NCBI RefSeq assembly: GCF_030732065.1
Contig: NZ_JAVBHX010000005.1
Coordinates: forward strand, 62,001-126,000
Direction: 5' to 3'
Length of the DNA: 64,000 bases
Source of the DNA: Oceanimonas aquatica
GTDB lineage: Bacteria; Pseudomonadota; Gammaproteobacteria; Enterobacterales; Aeromonadaceae
Position 1 is the first letter of the stretch, and every line of letters starts with the position of its first letter. A program made the translations under genes and the position numbers. Below are positions 45,875 through 55,147 of this stretch, piece by piece. The notes under the pieces were generated by a model. That model did not search any database and was not told the origin of the DNA. It saw only the letters and a program-made list of their open reading frames with translations.

Positions 45875-46636
45875 ATGACAATACTTTCAAACATTTACAA
45901 GTTAACCCCCGGCATTTTCCGGTGCATTCGGGAAGGGCTTTTTCCCCCCGGAAAGCGGGCCTGGCTGCTGTTGCTGACCTTATCCTGCTCGGTGCAGGCG
46001 GAGCTGGCCGGGGATCTGACTCAGGCTGCCGAGCAACGCCTGGCGCGGCACGCCGCCGAGCAGGACTGGCTGCCCTACCAGGCCGAATTCACGCCCTGGC
46101 TGCCCGCCGGTGCATCCCGCCTGCCCGCGTGCTCCCGGCCGCTGCGCTTTGAGCCGGCCCAGGCCGATGGCGAACCCTGGGGCAGGGTGCCTTATCTTGT
46201 TCATTGCCCGGATGAGCCCGGCTGGACCACCCGCGCCCGGGTGAAAGTGACGGTGCGCATGCCGGTGTGGGTGGCCGCCGAGCGCCTGCGCCGGGAGCAG
46301 GAGCTGACGCCGTCGGCAGTGCAGTTACAGAGCCTGAGCCTGGAGCGGCTGTACAGGGGCTTTGTGGCCGGGCGCCAGCCACCCCGGCAGCGACTGCTGC
46401 GGGATCTGCCGGCGGGGGAGCCTCTGTATCCGGCGCTGCTGGCGCCACCGTGGCTGGTCAAAAAGAAGGAACAGGTGGTGATCGAGGCGGTAGGTGACGG
46501 CTTTACCATCACTACTCGGGGCCTGGCCTTGAGTAACGGCAGCCAGGGCGAGCTGGTGCGGGTGCGCAACACCGGCTCGGGCAAGGTCATTCAAGCCAGA
46601 GTCGTAGACAAAAACCGGGTACAAAGTCTGCGTTAA
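45875..46636 (+). CDS. flgA: P-ring assembly chaperone FlgA
   Basis: 253-residue periplasmic chaperone for P-ring assembly. A hydrophobic signal sequence (about residues 28-43, RAWLLLLTLSCSVQA) is followed by the SAF-like C-terminal domain (about 130-250) with ITTRGLALSNGSQGELVRVRNTGSGKVIQ. The first about 26 residues precede the signal sequence and no ribosome binding site precedes this ATG, so the true start may be further in. It is divergent from flgB and upstream of flgM-flgN. Confidence 0.87.
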   Translation: MTILSNIYKLTPGIFRCIREGLFPPGKRAWLLLLTLSCSVQAELAGDLTQAAEQRLARHAAEQDWLPYQAEFTPWLPAGASRLPACSRPLRFEPAQADGEPWGRVPYLVHCPDEPGWTTRARVKVTVRMPVWVAAERLRREQELTPSAVQLQSLSLERLYRGFVAGRQPPRQRLLRDLPAGEPLYPALLAPPWLVKKKEQVVIEAVGDGFTITTRGLALSNGSQGELVRVRNTGSGKVIQARVVDKNRVQSLR

Positions 46637-46694
46637 AGATGGCCGTCAACGGGGTCGTTGATTACAGACAGCTGCAAACACAATGGAACCTCAT

Positions 46695-46973
46695 ATGAAA
46701 ATCAGCCCGCATCGCACACCTCCTCTGACCCTGGTTTCAAGCCAGGATTCCCCCCGGGTGACCACGGCCAGGCCTCAGGCTCAGGGTAAACAGGCTCAGG
46801 CCGAACTCAGCCCGGAGCTGGCCATGGTGCAACAGGCACAGGAAAGCCTGAATGCCTTGCCCGAGGTCGACATGGAAAAGGTCGCCCGGCTGCGCCAGGC
46901 CATCGCCAATGACGAGCTGCCGCTGGATCTCGACGCCCTGTCCCAGGCCATACTCGAGCTGCATCGTCGATGA
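46695..46973 (+). CDS. flgM: Anti-sigma-28 factor FlgM
   Basis: 92-residue small protein. The disordered N terminus and C-terminal amphipathic helices (VDMEKVARLRQAIANDELPLD) match FlgM. It binds FliA until hook completion, when it is exported. The ATG at 46695 has GGA at 7 bases. Another ATG lies 12 bases upstream without one. It overlaps flgN by 4 bases (ATGA). Confidence 0.87.
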   Translation: MKISPHRTPPLTLVSSQDSPRVTTARPQAQGKQAQAELSPELAMVQQAQESLNALPEVDMEKVARLRQAIANDELPLDLDALSQAILELHRR

Positions 46974-47380
46974 ACAAGGTGATCCTGAAGCAACTCTGGC
47001 AGGCGCTGCAACAGGAGCTGGAAGGCTACCGGCGCCTGCACCGGCTGCTGCAACACCAGGCCCGCCTGCTCACCGGTCAGGATCATCAGGGCTTGCTGAG
47101 TCATAACCCCGGGCAAATAAGGCTGACCGAACAACTGGCCGGCCTGGCCGCCCGGCGTGAAACCCTGCAGGTCGAACTCGGTGCCGCTTCCCTTGAGCAG
47201 CTTTGTCACAAGCTGCCCGCCCCGCTCTCCGGGCGGCTCGGTGAACTCTGGCAGGGTCTGCAGCAACAGGCTCGTTTGTGCCGGGCCCTGAACGACAGCA
47301 ATGGCCGGCTGCTGGCCAGCCAGAAGGAATGGCTGGAGCGGCGCCTGGGCGTTACCGAAGCGGTTTATCAGCCGGTCTGA
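46970..47380 (+). CDS. flgN: FlgN-family chaperone
   Basis: 136-residue helical coiled-coil protein that acts as an export chaperone for FlgK and FlgL in well-studied systems. Sequence is Gln/Leu-rich (YRRLHRLLQHQARLLTG) and the length fits. It is encoded right after flgM and converges with fliJ, with a 29-base overlap at the ends. Confidence 0.82.
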   Translation: MNKVILKQLWQALQQELEGYRRLHRLLQHQARLLTGQDHQGLLSHNPGQIRLTEQLAGLAARRETLQVELGAASLEQLCHKLPAPLSGRLGELWQGLQQQARLCRALNDSNGRLLASQKEWLERRLGVTEAVYQPV

Positions 47381-47765
47381 TACACCACTCCAGCTGGGCT
47401 TCCCATTCCCGTCGCTGCGCATCACGCCGGGCCTCTTGCTCCCGGCGTTGCTCCAGCAGTTCCAGTCCCTTGACCTTGCCCGCCTGTTGCCGGCTGAGCC
47501 GCTGCAGGCGTTCGCTGTCCTGCTGTGCCGCTTTCAGCTGATGCAAGTGGCCGTCGATCACGGTATTGAGCTGTTGGCGAATGTGTCCCTGATTCAGCAG
47601 ACTGATGGCACTGGCGGCCAGTGGTGCACCGGCCAGACCATTTCTGGCCTGCTCCAGGGCCGACTGTTGGCGCTGCAATTGTTCGGCCCGCTTATTCAGT
47701 CTGTCCCGCTGCTGCACCAGGCTGTCCAGTTGCTCCCGTTGCTGACCAATAAGCCGTTTACGCAT
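47352..47765 (-). CDS. fliJ: Flagellar export protein FliJ
   Basis: 137-residue coiled-coil protein that links the FliI ATPase ring to the export gate. It is almost wholly helical and Gln/Arg-rich, as FliJ proteins usually are. It overlaps fliI by 8 bases and is the last gene of the motY-fliJ run. Similarity among FliJ proteins is low, so position is the main evidence. Confidence 0.82.
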   Translation of the reverse strand: MRKRLIGQQREQLDSLVQQRDRLNKRAEQLQRQQSALEQARNGLAGAPLAASAISLLNQGHIRQQLNTVIDGHLHQLKAAQQDSERLQRLSRQQAGKVKGLELLEQRREQEARRDAQRREWEAQLEWCIRPADKPLR

Positions 47766-49101
47766 GCTCTCCTCCGGTCAGTTCCGTCAATTGCTGCAAC
47801 GTCTGCGCCAGGCTCACCGGCTCCAGCTCGCCCTGTTGCAAAAAGGCGGCCAGCGCCGGATAGTGAGCGATGGCGTCATCGGTTTCCTGGCTTTTGCCAC
47901 TTTGAATGCCCCCCAGCGGCAGCAGCTCGCGTATCTGCTGATAGAGGCCGAACCAGCGCTTGCACTGCACCGCCCGAGCCAAATGTTCGGGACTCGCCAC
48001 CTTGCTCATCACCCGGCTGATGGAGGCGCCGACATCAATGGCCGGATAGTGGCCCTGCTCCGCCAGCTGCCGGCTGAGCACCACATGGCCATCGAGGATC
48101 GCCCGGGCCGCATCGGCCACCGGATCCTGCTGATCATCCCCTTCCGCCAGCACGGTATAAAAGGCGGTCAGGCTGCCCTCGGGCTGCTCGCCGTTGCCGG
48201 CGCGCTCCACCAGCTCGGTGAGGGCACTGAAGGCCGAGGGCGGATAGCCCCGGGCCACCGGCGGCTCGCCCACCGCCAGACCGATTTCCCGCCGGGCCTG
48301 CACGTAACGGGTGAGCGAGTCCATCAGCAGCAGTACATCCTTGCCCTGATCGCGAAAATATTCCGCCACCCGGTGACAGCTTTCCGCCGCCCGCACCCGC
48401 AGCAGCGGACTCTGATCGGCGGGGGCGGCGATCACCACCGCCCGGGCCCGGCCCTCTTCACCCAGGCAGTCGTCGATAAACTCCCTGACTTCCCGGCCCC
48501 GCTCGCCAATCAGCCCCACCACCACCACGTCGGCCTGAGTGTAACGGGCCATCATGCCAAGCAGCACACTCTTGCCCACGCCGGGGCCGGCGAACAATCC
48601 CAGGCGCTGGCCCTTGCCCGGTGTCAGCAGGCCGTTGATGGCGCGTACGCCCACGTCCAGGGGCTCGGTCACGCGGCGGCGCAACAGCGGGTTGGGCACC
48701 GGGGTATGCCAGGAGACTGGCTGGCCCCTGGAGGGCGGCCGGCCATCGAGCGGGCGCAGCAGGCCGTCGACGATGCGCCCCAGCAGGGCCGGCGACACCG
48801 ACAGCCTGGCCTCGCTGGCACAGGGGCGAACCCGGGCGCCGGTATACAAGCCCGACGCTGAGGTCAGCGGCAGCAGCAGCGCCTGCTCCCGGTCCAGGGC
48901 CACCACTTCCGCCTCCAGTTCGCCGCCACCCTCGGTGTCGATGCTACAGCGCTGGCCCAGCACCAGCCGGCAGCCGGACACTTCCAGCAGGTTGCCGGTG
49001 ACCCTGAGCAGACGGCCGTAAACCTGGCCGATATCAAGCTCGTCACTGAGGGCGGCCCGGGCCAGCTGCAGCCGGTGCTCAAGCAGGCTCATCGGGGGCA
49101 T
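47758..49101 (-). CDS. fliI: Flagellar export ATPase FliI
   Basis: 447-residue hexameric ATPase of the flagellar type III export system. Walker A is GPGVGKS at about 172-178. The downstream LLLMDSLTRYVQARREIG and GYPPSAFSALTELVERAG sequences are typical. The first ATG lies inside fliH. An ATG 9 bases later is an alternative. It overlaps fliH by 23 bases and fliJ by 8. Confidence 0.96.
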   Translation of the reverse strand: MPPMSLLEHRLQLARAALSDELDIGQVYGRLLRVTGNLLEVSGCRLVLGQRCSIDTEGGGELEAEVVALDREQALLLPLTSASGLYTGARVRPCASEARLSVSPALLGRIVDGLLRPLDGRPPSRGQPVSWHTPVPNPLLRRRVTEPLDVGVRAINGLLTPGKGQRLGLFAGPGVGKSVLLGMMARYTQADVVVVGLIGERGREVREFIDDCLGEEGRARAVVIAAPADQSPLLRVRAAESCHRVAEYFRDQGKDVLLLMDSLTRYVQARREIGLAVGEPPVARGYPPSAFSALTELVERAGNGEQPEGSLTAFYTVLAEGDDQQDPVADAARAILDGHVVLSRQLAEQGHYPAIDVGASISRVMSKVASPEHLARAVQCKRWFGLYQQIRELLPLGGIQSGKSQETDDAIAHYPALAAFLQQGELEPVSLAQTLQQLTELTGGEHA

Positions 49102-49792
49102 CCAGGCTTTGGGCGACCCGAGCCATGCCCTTTTGCAGACGTTCTTCGGTCAGGGCTTCCAGGGTCAGGGTTTCGGTTTCGATGCGGCAGTCCCCCGGCG
49201 CCAATGCCGCATCCTCATGCAGCGCCCAGCCCTGGCACTCGGTAATGCCGATCTCGCTCAGCCGGGCGCGGTCGTCGGGATTAACGAACAATTGCAGTTC
49301 CTGGGTGCGGGCATCAATGCCGGCCAGGGCTTCTTCCACAATGGCCAGCACCTGCTCCGGGTTCAGGGTCAGCTCGGTACGGATCACGCGCCGGGCCACC
49401 TGCTCCACCAGCTCGCACAGTTGCTCCCGCTGCTGGCGCAGGGCCGACATCGACAGCTGCTGCCACTGCTGTTCGGCGCCGCTTTGCCACTGGCGCAGCT
49501 CATCGGCCAGGGTATGCTGCAGCTCGCGCAGCTGGGCCATGCCCTGCTGACGGCCCTGCTCGGTGCCCTGCTCCATGCCCTGAGCCAACCCCAATTTCAG
49601 GCCTTCCTGACGACCGCTTTCAAGACCGGCATTACGGCCTTGCTGAAAGCCTTCTTCGTACCCCTGCTCCAGTCTCTGACTGTAGGCCGGCGGCTCTTCT
49701 TCCTGGGTCGCCTCCTGCACCGACGGCTCGCCGTAGAGGGGCGGAAAGCGGTAGCGGCGATAGGCGCGCGTGCCCTTTGTGTGTCCTGTCAC
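49079..49792 (-). CDS. fliH: Flagellar assembly protein FliH
   Basis: 237-residue negative regulator and membrane-anchor partner of FliI. A GxxxG-rich helix (about 35-75: YEEGFQQGRNAGLESG) precedes a C-terminal domain that binds FliI. It starts with GTG, overlapping the fliG stop by one base (TAGTG). Confidence 0.92.
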   Translation of the reverse strand: MTGHTKGTRAYRRYRFPPLYGEPSVQEATQEEEPPAYSQRLEQGYEEGFQQGRNAGLESGRQEGLKLGLAQGMEQGTEQGRQQGMAQLRELQHTLADELRQWQSGAEQQWQQLSMSALRQQREQLCELVEQVARRVIRTELTLNPEQVLAIVEEALAGIDARTQELQLFVNPDDRARLSEIGITECQGWALHEDAALAPGDCRIETETLTLEALTEERLQKGMARVAQSLDAPDEPA

Positions 49793-50817
49793 TAGTTCAC
49801 CACCTGCTCTTCATAGAGCTGGAATTCCAGCTCGCCCTGCTCCACCAGATCGCGTACCAGGTTCATCACGTCCTGGCGGGCATTTTCTACCCGGCTCACG
49901 GCCACCGCGCCCTGACGCAGCATATCCTGCTCCATCTGCTGGGCCATGCGCCGGGGCATGGCTTCCAGCATCACCCGGCGAACCGGGCTTTCGGCGCCCT
50001 TGAGCGCCAGCCCCAGTACTTCCAGCGGCAGATCCTGCACAATGCGCTGCAGGGTCTCCTGGGTCTGCCGGGCCAGGCTGGTGAAGTCGTACATGTTGCG
50101 CTCGATGTCGCCGGCCTTTTCCGCGTTATGCAGCTTGATGGACTCCATCAGCTCACCGCGGTTGCCCTGATAGCGGTTGACGATGTCCGCCACCTGACGC
50201 ACGCCATCGACCCGTGCGCCGGCATTGTGGGCCACAAACTCCATGCAGCGGGCCAGCGCCGCCTTGAGCTCCACCACCACGAATTCGCTCACTTCATTGA
50301 GGTTGGCCACCCTGAGTAACAGCTCGTCGTGGCTGTCTGCGGGCAGCAGCGAGAGCACGGCGGCGGCGGAGTCGGCGGGCAAAAAGGCCAGGATCACCGC
50401 CTGCATCTGAGGGTGCTCCTGCTGCAGAAAGCGCGCCAGCAGCTCGGGCTGTACCCATTGCAGACGCTGAATTTCCTGACGCACCACGTCGCCGTACATG
50501 GAGTCCAGCAGGCCCCGGGCCAGTTTCTCGCCCAGAGCCAGATCCAGGGTGCGCTCCAGGTATTCCCGGGACGCCGAATTGATGCCGCTCTGCTGACGAT
50601 AGAGGTCAAAGAATTCCTGCAGGGTGCCCCGGGCCGACTCGGCGGAGACACCGGCAAGCCGTGCCATGGCGGTGGTCACCTTGTTAACGTCGTCACGGTC
50701 CAGGCGCTGCAGCACCCGGGCGGCGGCGTTTTCACCCATGCTCAGCAGCAGCACGGCGGCCTTTTCGGTTTCTTTCAGGGTCAGGCCCGCGGCCTGCTCG
50801 GTCACTTGCTCAGTCAT
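49792..50817 (-). CDS. fliG: Flagellar rotor/switch protein FliG
   Basis: 341-residue rotor protein that contacts the stator MotA and the FliF ring. The middle EHPQ motif (QEHPQMQAVILAFLP) and the C-terminal torque helix with charged residues are present. Overlaps fliF by 8 bases. Confidence 0.95.
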   Translation of the reverse strand: MTEQVTEQAAGLTLKETEKAAVLLLSMGENAAARVLQRLDRDDVNKVTTAMARLAGVSAESARGTLQEFFDLYRQQSGINSASREYLERTLDLALGEKLARGLLDSMYGDVVRQEIQRLQWVQPELLARFLQQEHPQMQAVILAFLPADSAAAVLSLLPADSHDELLLRVANLNEVSEFVVVELKAALARCMEFVAHNAGARVDGVRQVADIVNRYQGNRGELMESIKLHNAEKAGDIERNMYDFTSLARQTQETLQRIVQDLPLEVLGLALKGAESPVRRVMLEAMPRRMAQQMEQDMLRQGAVAVSRVENARQDVMNLVRDLVEQGELEFQLYEEQVVN

Positions 50818-52504
50818 GATCTTTAATCCAGTGCTTGATGACTTCCGCCACCCTGTCGGTTTCCCGCTCCGCCAGCAGTTGCAGGTGAGTCACCTGCACC
50901 GTCAGCTCGCTGCCCGGCGGCGGCAGTTGCCACTCGCGCTCATCGGCTTCCCAGGGCAGGGTGGTGTGCGGCCCGGGCCGCTCGCTGTCGGTTTTGCTCG
51001 CCAGCGCCGTGGCGCCCTCACTCTGGCCCGCTGCGGGCAGGGTGGCCTGCAGTTCACGCAGGGCCGCCGCCTTCTGGTTGGTACCCAGGTGGCGCACCAG
51101 CGGGCGAACCCCCAACAGCAGCACCGCCAGCACCATAAAGGCCCCCAGCAGGTAACGGGCATAGGTCTGGGTTTCGGGCTGCTGCCACCAGGCCAGCTGA
51201 TCCGGAAACTCGCTCAGCACCGCCTGGGGCGCAAAGTCAAAGCTCGACAGGGCAAAGCTGTCTCCCCGAACCTGGCTGAAGCCCACGGCGCCCTGCACCA
51301 TTTGCCCCAGCTGAGTGAGCTGGTCCTCGCCCCAGCCCCCTTCCGGCGCCGCCCCCTTGTTGAGCAGCACCGACACGCTCAGCTGATTGATGCGTCCGCT
51401 CTGGTAGCGGGTATGCACCACGGAGCGGCCGCTTTCAAACTGACGCTGGTACTCCCGCTGCTTGCGCTGGCTCTGATTGTTATTGCTCTCGGTCTCTTCA
51501 CCGTCGGCATCGGTTTTCGGCGGCGTGTTGGACAGCGCGCCCGGAATGCCCAGCCCCAGGCTGTTCCGGGTGGTGTTTTCACTGCCGGTTTCCCGCAGCA
51601 GCACCGGCGTCTGATCCAGGCTCTCCCGGGTTTCTTCCACGGCGTTGAAGTCGAGATCGGCGGTGACCTGTACACGAAAGTTGCTGGCCCCCAGCACCGG
51701 ATAGAGCATGTCCCGGGCCCGCTGGGCCAGTTGCTGCTCCAGCTGGCGGGTATATTCCACCTGGCGCAGGCTCATGCCCCGGCTCTGGCCGTTCAGCGAC
51801 AGCTCATCGCTGAGCAGCTGGCCGCTCTGATCGATCACCGACACCTTTTTACGGGTCATGCCCGGCACGCTGCCCGACACCAGATTGATGATACCTTCCA
51901 CCTGGGCCGGATCCGGCCCATGGCCGGGGACCACGTCCAGCATCACCGAAGCGGTGGGTACCTGCTCGGCGCGGCCGATAAACAGGGTGCGCTCGGGCAT
52001 GGCCAGATGAATCCGGGCCTGACGCACCCAGTCCAGCGCCATGATGGTACGCGCCAGCTCCCCTTCCAGGGCGTGGCGGTAACGGCGGGTTTCCATAAAC
52101 TGGCTGGTGCCAAAGCCGGTGTTCAGGGCCAGCTCATCCATACCGGAGGGCAACATCGCCTTGACGCCCTGAGACGCCAGCCGCATGCGCACCGGCCCCA
52201 GCTGCTGCTCTTCCACCAGAACCTGACCACTGTGAGGATCCAGGCGAAAGGGAATTTGATCCTGCTCCAGCACCTCGACGATACGGGACTGATCGTACAG
52301 TTCCTGCTTGCCATAGAGGGGCACGAAGCTGCGCCCGGCCTGCCACAGAAACGCCACCACCACGGCGGCGATGATGAGTGCCAGGCTGCCCAGCAGCAAT
52401 ACCTGGCGATGATGATCCGACAGCCCCTGCCAGCGGGCCCGAGCCTTGCCTACGCCCGCCATCAGCGGCTGGCCGGCGGCCATCAGTGTGCTTGCTTGTG
52501 CCAT
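50810..52504 (-). CDS. fliF: Flagellar MS-ring protein FliF
   Basis: 564-residue inner-membrane ring protein. Two membrane helices (about 40-60 and 445-465) flank ring-building motif domains in the periplasm, including SVMLDVVPGHGPDPAQVEGIINL. The C-terminal tail is expected to bind FliG. It lies 9 bases after fliE. Confidence 0.95.
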   Translation of the reverse strand: MAQASTLMAAGQPLMAGVGKARARWQGLSDHHRQVLLLGSLALIIAAVVVAFLWQAGRSFVPLYGKQELYDQSRIVEVLEQDQIPFRLDPHSGQVLVEEQQLGPVRMRLASQGVKAMLPSGMDELALNTGFGTSQFMETRRYRHALEGELARTIMALDWVRQARIHLAMPERTLFIGRAEQVPTASVMLDVVPGHGPDPAQVEGIINLVSGSVPGMTRKKVSVIDQSGQLLSDELSLNGQSRGMSLRQVEYTRQLEQQLAQRARDMLYPVLGASNFRVQVTADLDFNAVEETRESLDQTPVLLRETGSENTTRNSLGLGIPGALSNTPPKTDADGEETESNNNQSQRKQREYQRQFESGRSVVHTRYQSGRINQLSVSVLLNKGAAPEGGWGEDQLTQLGQMVQGAVGFSQVRGDSFALSSFDFAPQAVLSEFPDQLAWWQQPETQTYARYLLGAFMVLAVLLLGVRPLVRHLGTNQKAAALRELQATLPAAGQSEGATALASKTDSERPGPHTTLPWEADEREWQLPPPGSELTVQVTHLQLLAERETDRVAEVIKHWIKDHD

Positions 52505-52513
52505 AACAGCTCC

Positions 52514-52837
52514 TTACAGCGGCATGCGCATGATGTCGTCAAAGGCAGTCATCATTTTGTTGCGCACCTGCACCAGGGTGGAAAAACTCAGGCCCGCCTT
52601 CTGACTGGCCAGCATGGCCCCCACCAGATCCTCGCTGGCGCCGGTTTCCACCGCCGTCATCAGGCTGGACGCCTGCACCTGCTCGTGGTTGATGGCGCGC
52701 ACCGTGGTTTTCATCAGTTCGCCAAAGGAGCCCTGCTCCACCGCCGGCGTGATGGCAACGCCGCCCTGAGCCTGCTGTTGCAGCTGACTGAGCCGCACCA
52801 GCATGGCCTGCTGAGCGCTTTCGGGTGAAATGGTCAT
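52514..52837 (-). CDS. fliE: Hook-basal body protein FliE
   Basis: 107-residue adaptor between the MS ring and the rod. The family motif GELMKTTVRAINHEQVQASSLM and the C-terminal VRNKMMTAFDDIMRMPL end are clear. It lies 2 bases after lafK and 9 before fliF. Confidence 0.92.
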   Translation of the reverse strand: MTISPESAQQAMLVRLSQLQQQAQGGVAITPAVEQGSFGELMKTTVRAINHEQVQASSLMTAVETGASEDLVGAMLASQKAGLSFSTLVQVRNKMMTAFDDIMRMPL

Positions 52838-52839
52838 GG

Positions 52840-54192
52840 TCAGGCTCCTACGGCACGGTCAATATCAATGCCCTGCTCACGCATGGCGGCCAGCTTGTAG
52901 CGCAGCGCCCGGGTGGTCAGGCCCAGGGCTTCGGCGGTGCGGGAACGGTGGCCGCTGTACTGACGCAGTATCTGCAGCACGTAGTCGAACTCGGCGCGCT
53001 GACGGCTGGCCTGCAGGCCCTCGGCGGGGGTGTCGGCCACCGGCTGACTCAGGGTGATCAGGCTGTTGGCCGAGCGGCTCTGGGCGGACTCGGGCAGCAT
53101 GAGATCAACCACGTCAATAATGGCGCTGCGGGCCAGGATCAGCGCCCGCTGAATGACGTTTTCCAGCTCACGAATGTTGCCCGGCCAGGGGTGGCTCAGC
53201 AGGGCGCGTTCGGCCTCGGCGCTGAAGCGGAATGACTCGCCCTGTCCGTATTTCTGCAGAAAGTGGCGGGCCAGCGGCATGATGTCTTCGGCCCGCTCGC
53301 GCAGCGGTGGCCAGCCCAGGGGCAGCACGTCGAGGCGGTAGAACAGATCTTCGCGGAATTCACCGGCGCTCACCGCCTCGCGCAGATCCCTGTTGCTGGC
53401 CGCCACAATGCGCACATCCAGGCGCACCTTCTGATGGCTGCCCAGGCGTTCCACTTCCTTTTCCTGCAGCACCCGCAACAGCTTGGCCTGCAGCGCCAGG
53501 GGCATTTCGGAGATCTCATCCAGCAGCAGGGTACCGCCGTTGGCCAGCTCGAACTTGCCCGCCTGGGCCTGGCTGGCACCGGTATAGGCGCCCTTGCTGT
53601 AACCGAACAGCACGGCTTCCAGCATGCTTTCGGGAATGGCGGCACAGTTCACCGCCACAAAGGGGCCATCGCTTCGGTCGGACACCTGGTGAATATAACG
53701 GGCCAGACACTCCTTGCCGGTGCCGGACTCGCCGCCGATCAGCACCGCCGCCGGGGTCTGTGCCGCCCGGTAGGCCAGCTGCAGCACCTGCAGGCCGGCC
53801 CGGGAGCGCACCACCATGTCGCCGGTGCTGTTGCGCAATGCCAGGCTCTGGCCCAGCACCCGCAGCAGCTGGCTGGGCTGAAACGGCTTGAGCACATAGT
53901 CACTGGCGCCAGCGCGCAGGGCCTCCCCCGCCAGGGCACTTTCACCCTGCTCCACCATGGCCAGAATGACGGCCTGAGGAAACCGGCTCACCAGGGTCTG
54001 GATCTGCTCGGCAAAGCCGGCCCCAGTGTCGCTGTCTACCAGGATCACGCCCGGCTTGTGCTCACTGCGGGACATCAGGTTCATGGCCTCGACCCGGTAA
54101 CCTTCGGCCAGCAGGGCGCCGTGACACACGTCGGACAGGCCGCCCTTTGAAATCAGCCACAGCAAAGAAGAAGACTGAGTACCCATGTTCAT
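52840..54192 (-). CDS. lafK: Sigma-54-dependent lateral flagellar activator LafK
   Basis: 450-residue activator. The N terminus (about 1-120) is a degenerate receiver-like domain. The AAA+ domain has Walker A GESGTGKE (154-161), the sigma-54 contact motif GAYTGA (201-206, Tyr in place of the usual Phe) and Walker B LLLDEI (222-227). A Fis-type helix-turn-helix ([24 protein letters not shown]) closes the protein. LafK activates early lateral flagellar genes in Vibrio. Here it overlaps motY by 4 bases and sits downstream of the c-di-GMP riboswitch. Confidence 0.94.
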   Translation of the reverse strand: MNMGTQSSSLLWLISKGGLSDVCHGALLAEGYRVEAMNLMSRSEHKPGVILVDSDTGAGFAEQIQTLVSRFPQAVILAMVEQGESALAGEALRAGASDYVLKPFQPSQLLRVLGQSLALRNSTGDMVVRSRAGLQVLQLAYRAAQTPAAVLIGGESGTGKECLARYIHQVSDRSDGPFVAVNCAAIPESMLEAVLFGYSKGAYTGASQAQAGKFELANGGTLLLDEISEMPLALQAKLLRVLQEKEVERLGSHQKVRLDVRIVAASNRDLREAVSAGEFREDLFYRLDVLPLGWPPLRERAEDIMPLARHFLQKYGQGESFRFSAEAERALLSHPWPGNIRELENVIQRALILARSAIIDVVDLMLPESAQSRSANSLITLSQPVADTPAEGLQASRQRAEFDYVLQILRQYSGHRSRTAEALGLTTRALRYKLAAMREQGIDIDRAVGA

Positions 54193-55049
54193 GATGCTTG
54201 TTCCGCCTTGATGAAAGAAATAACGACGCGCCGGTTCTGGTAACGGCCAGCCGGAGTGGTGTTGTCGGTCGAGGGATAGGCTTCGCCAAAGGCGCGAATG
54301 GCCATTGGCAGCGAAGGATGAAAACGGCGCAGCTCATCGGCCACCCGCTCCGCCCGTTGCCGGGACAGCTTGAGGTTCAGCGTCTCGTCGCCGCTGTTGT
54401 CGGTGTGGGATTCCAGCAGCAGGGAACCCGGCTTCTGCGTGCCGATGTGGGCGGCCAGGGCCGCCAGCTGCCGGCGCTGCTCCGGGCTCAGCTCCCTGGC
54501 TCCGCGTTGAAAGTGCAGGGTCAGGCGTTCGCCGTTCACGGCGTGGTCCACGCCGTCCTCGCCCCGGCACAGCCGAAAATCGTTGTGGGCCAGCTGAAAA
54601 TGAATGCCCGACATCACCAGGCGGTGGGGATTGCCCGGCTCGGCAATGGCCAGCCAGCGGCCATTTGCCAGGGCGTTCAGGGCCTCGGAGGTGTGCTGGT
54701 CAAAGCGCAGCTGCTGGCGCTGCCAGTGGCTTTGAGTCAGGGGCTGCTCGGGTGCCTGTTGCCAGGGGGCCGGCACAATGGACAGGGTGGCCTGGCCGCC
54801 CTGAATACCCCGGGCGCGCCAGTCCACGCTCAGCACCGGGCGTTCACCACGACCGGCGCTGAAGCGGGCAATGGCCACCTGTCCGATGTGGTGCTCCAGC
54901 ACACAACGGGAAGCGCTGCGTTCGGCGCGCCAGACAGCCTGATCCAGATCGGTCACGTAATCGGCCGATGCTCCGGGACTGCCCAGCAACACACCAAGGC
55001 AGGCCATGCCTTTCAGTCTTGCAAGGTTGTTCATCTTGTTTCTTGTCAT
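54189..55049 (-). CDS. motY: MotY-like OmpA-domain protein (lateral)
   Basis: 286-residue secreted protein. A signal peptide (about 1-29, ending SPGASAD) is followed by an N-terminal MotY domain and a C-terminal OmpA-like peptidoglycan-binding domain (LLESHTDNSGDETLNLKLSRQRA). In Vibrio the MotY T-ring protein anchors stators. The gene order motY-lafK-fliEFGHIJ matches lateral clusters. Its start codon follows a hairpin that could hide the ribosome binding site, and a c-di-GMP riboswitch lies upstream. Confidence 0.88.
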   Translation of the reverse strand: MTRNKMNNLARLKGMACLGVLLGSPGASADYVTDLDQAVWRAERSASRCVLEHHIGQVAIARFSAGRGERPVLSVDWRARGIQGGQATLSIVPAPWQQAPEQPLTQSHWQRQQLRFDQHTSEALNALANGRWLAIAEPGNPHRLVMSGIHFQLAHNDFRLCRGEDGVDHAVNGERLTLHFQRGARELSPEQRRQLAALAAHIGTQKPGSLLLESHTDNSGDETLNLKLSRQRAERVADELRRFHPSLPMAIRAFGEAYPSTDNTTPAGRYQNRRVVISFIKAEQAS

Positions 55050-55055
55050 TTACTT

Positions 55056-55073
55056 CCGGCAGCAGAGTGCCGG
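55056..55073 (-). promoter_or_regulatory. Hairpin over the motY ribosome binding site
   Basis: CCGGCA and TGCCGG (6-bp arms, 6-base loop) end 6 bases before the motY ATG. The 3' arm overlaps the likely Shine-Dalgarno GGAAG, so folding could reduce translation. It may be part of the riboswitch output. Confidence 0.5.
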
Positions 55074-55118
55074 CCCGGCACCAGGCCAGGATGGGAAATA
55101 ACGCTGAGAAAGGTATTA

Positions 55119-55147
55119 CAGGTGGCGAAACGCCGGAAGGTAACCTG
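55119..55147 (-). promoter_or_regulatory. Candidate expression-platform hairpin
   Basis: CAGGT / ACCTG with an inner GGCG-TTT-CGCC hairpin lies right after the riboswitch core and shares bases with its 3' edge. That overlap would allow mutually exclusive folding. No clear T tract follows. Confidence 0.4.

Noticed and set aside
50624-52828. 734-residue plus-strand frame opposite fliF-fliE
   Set aside because: Antisense shadow. fliF and fliE are certain on the minus strand.
52840-54192. Polar flagellar regulator FleQ/FlrA in place of LafK
   Set aside because: It sits in a motY-lafK-fliE arrangement within a lateral-type cluster.
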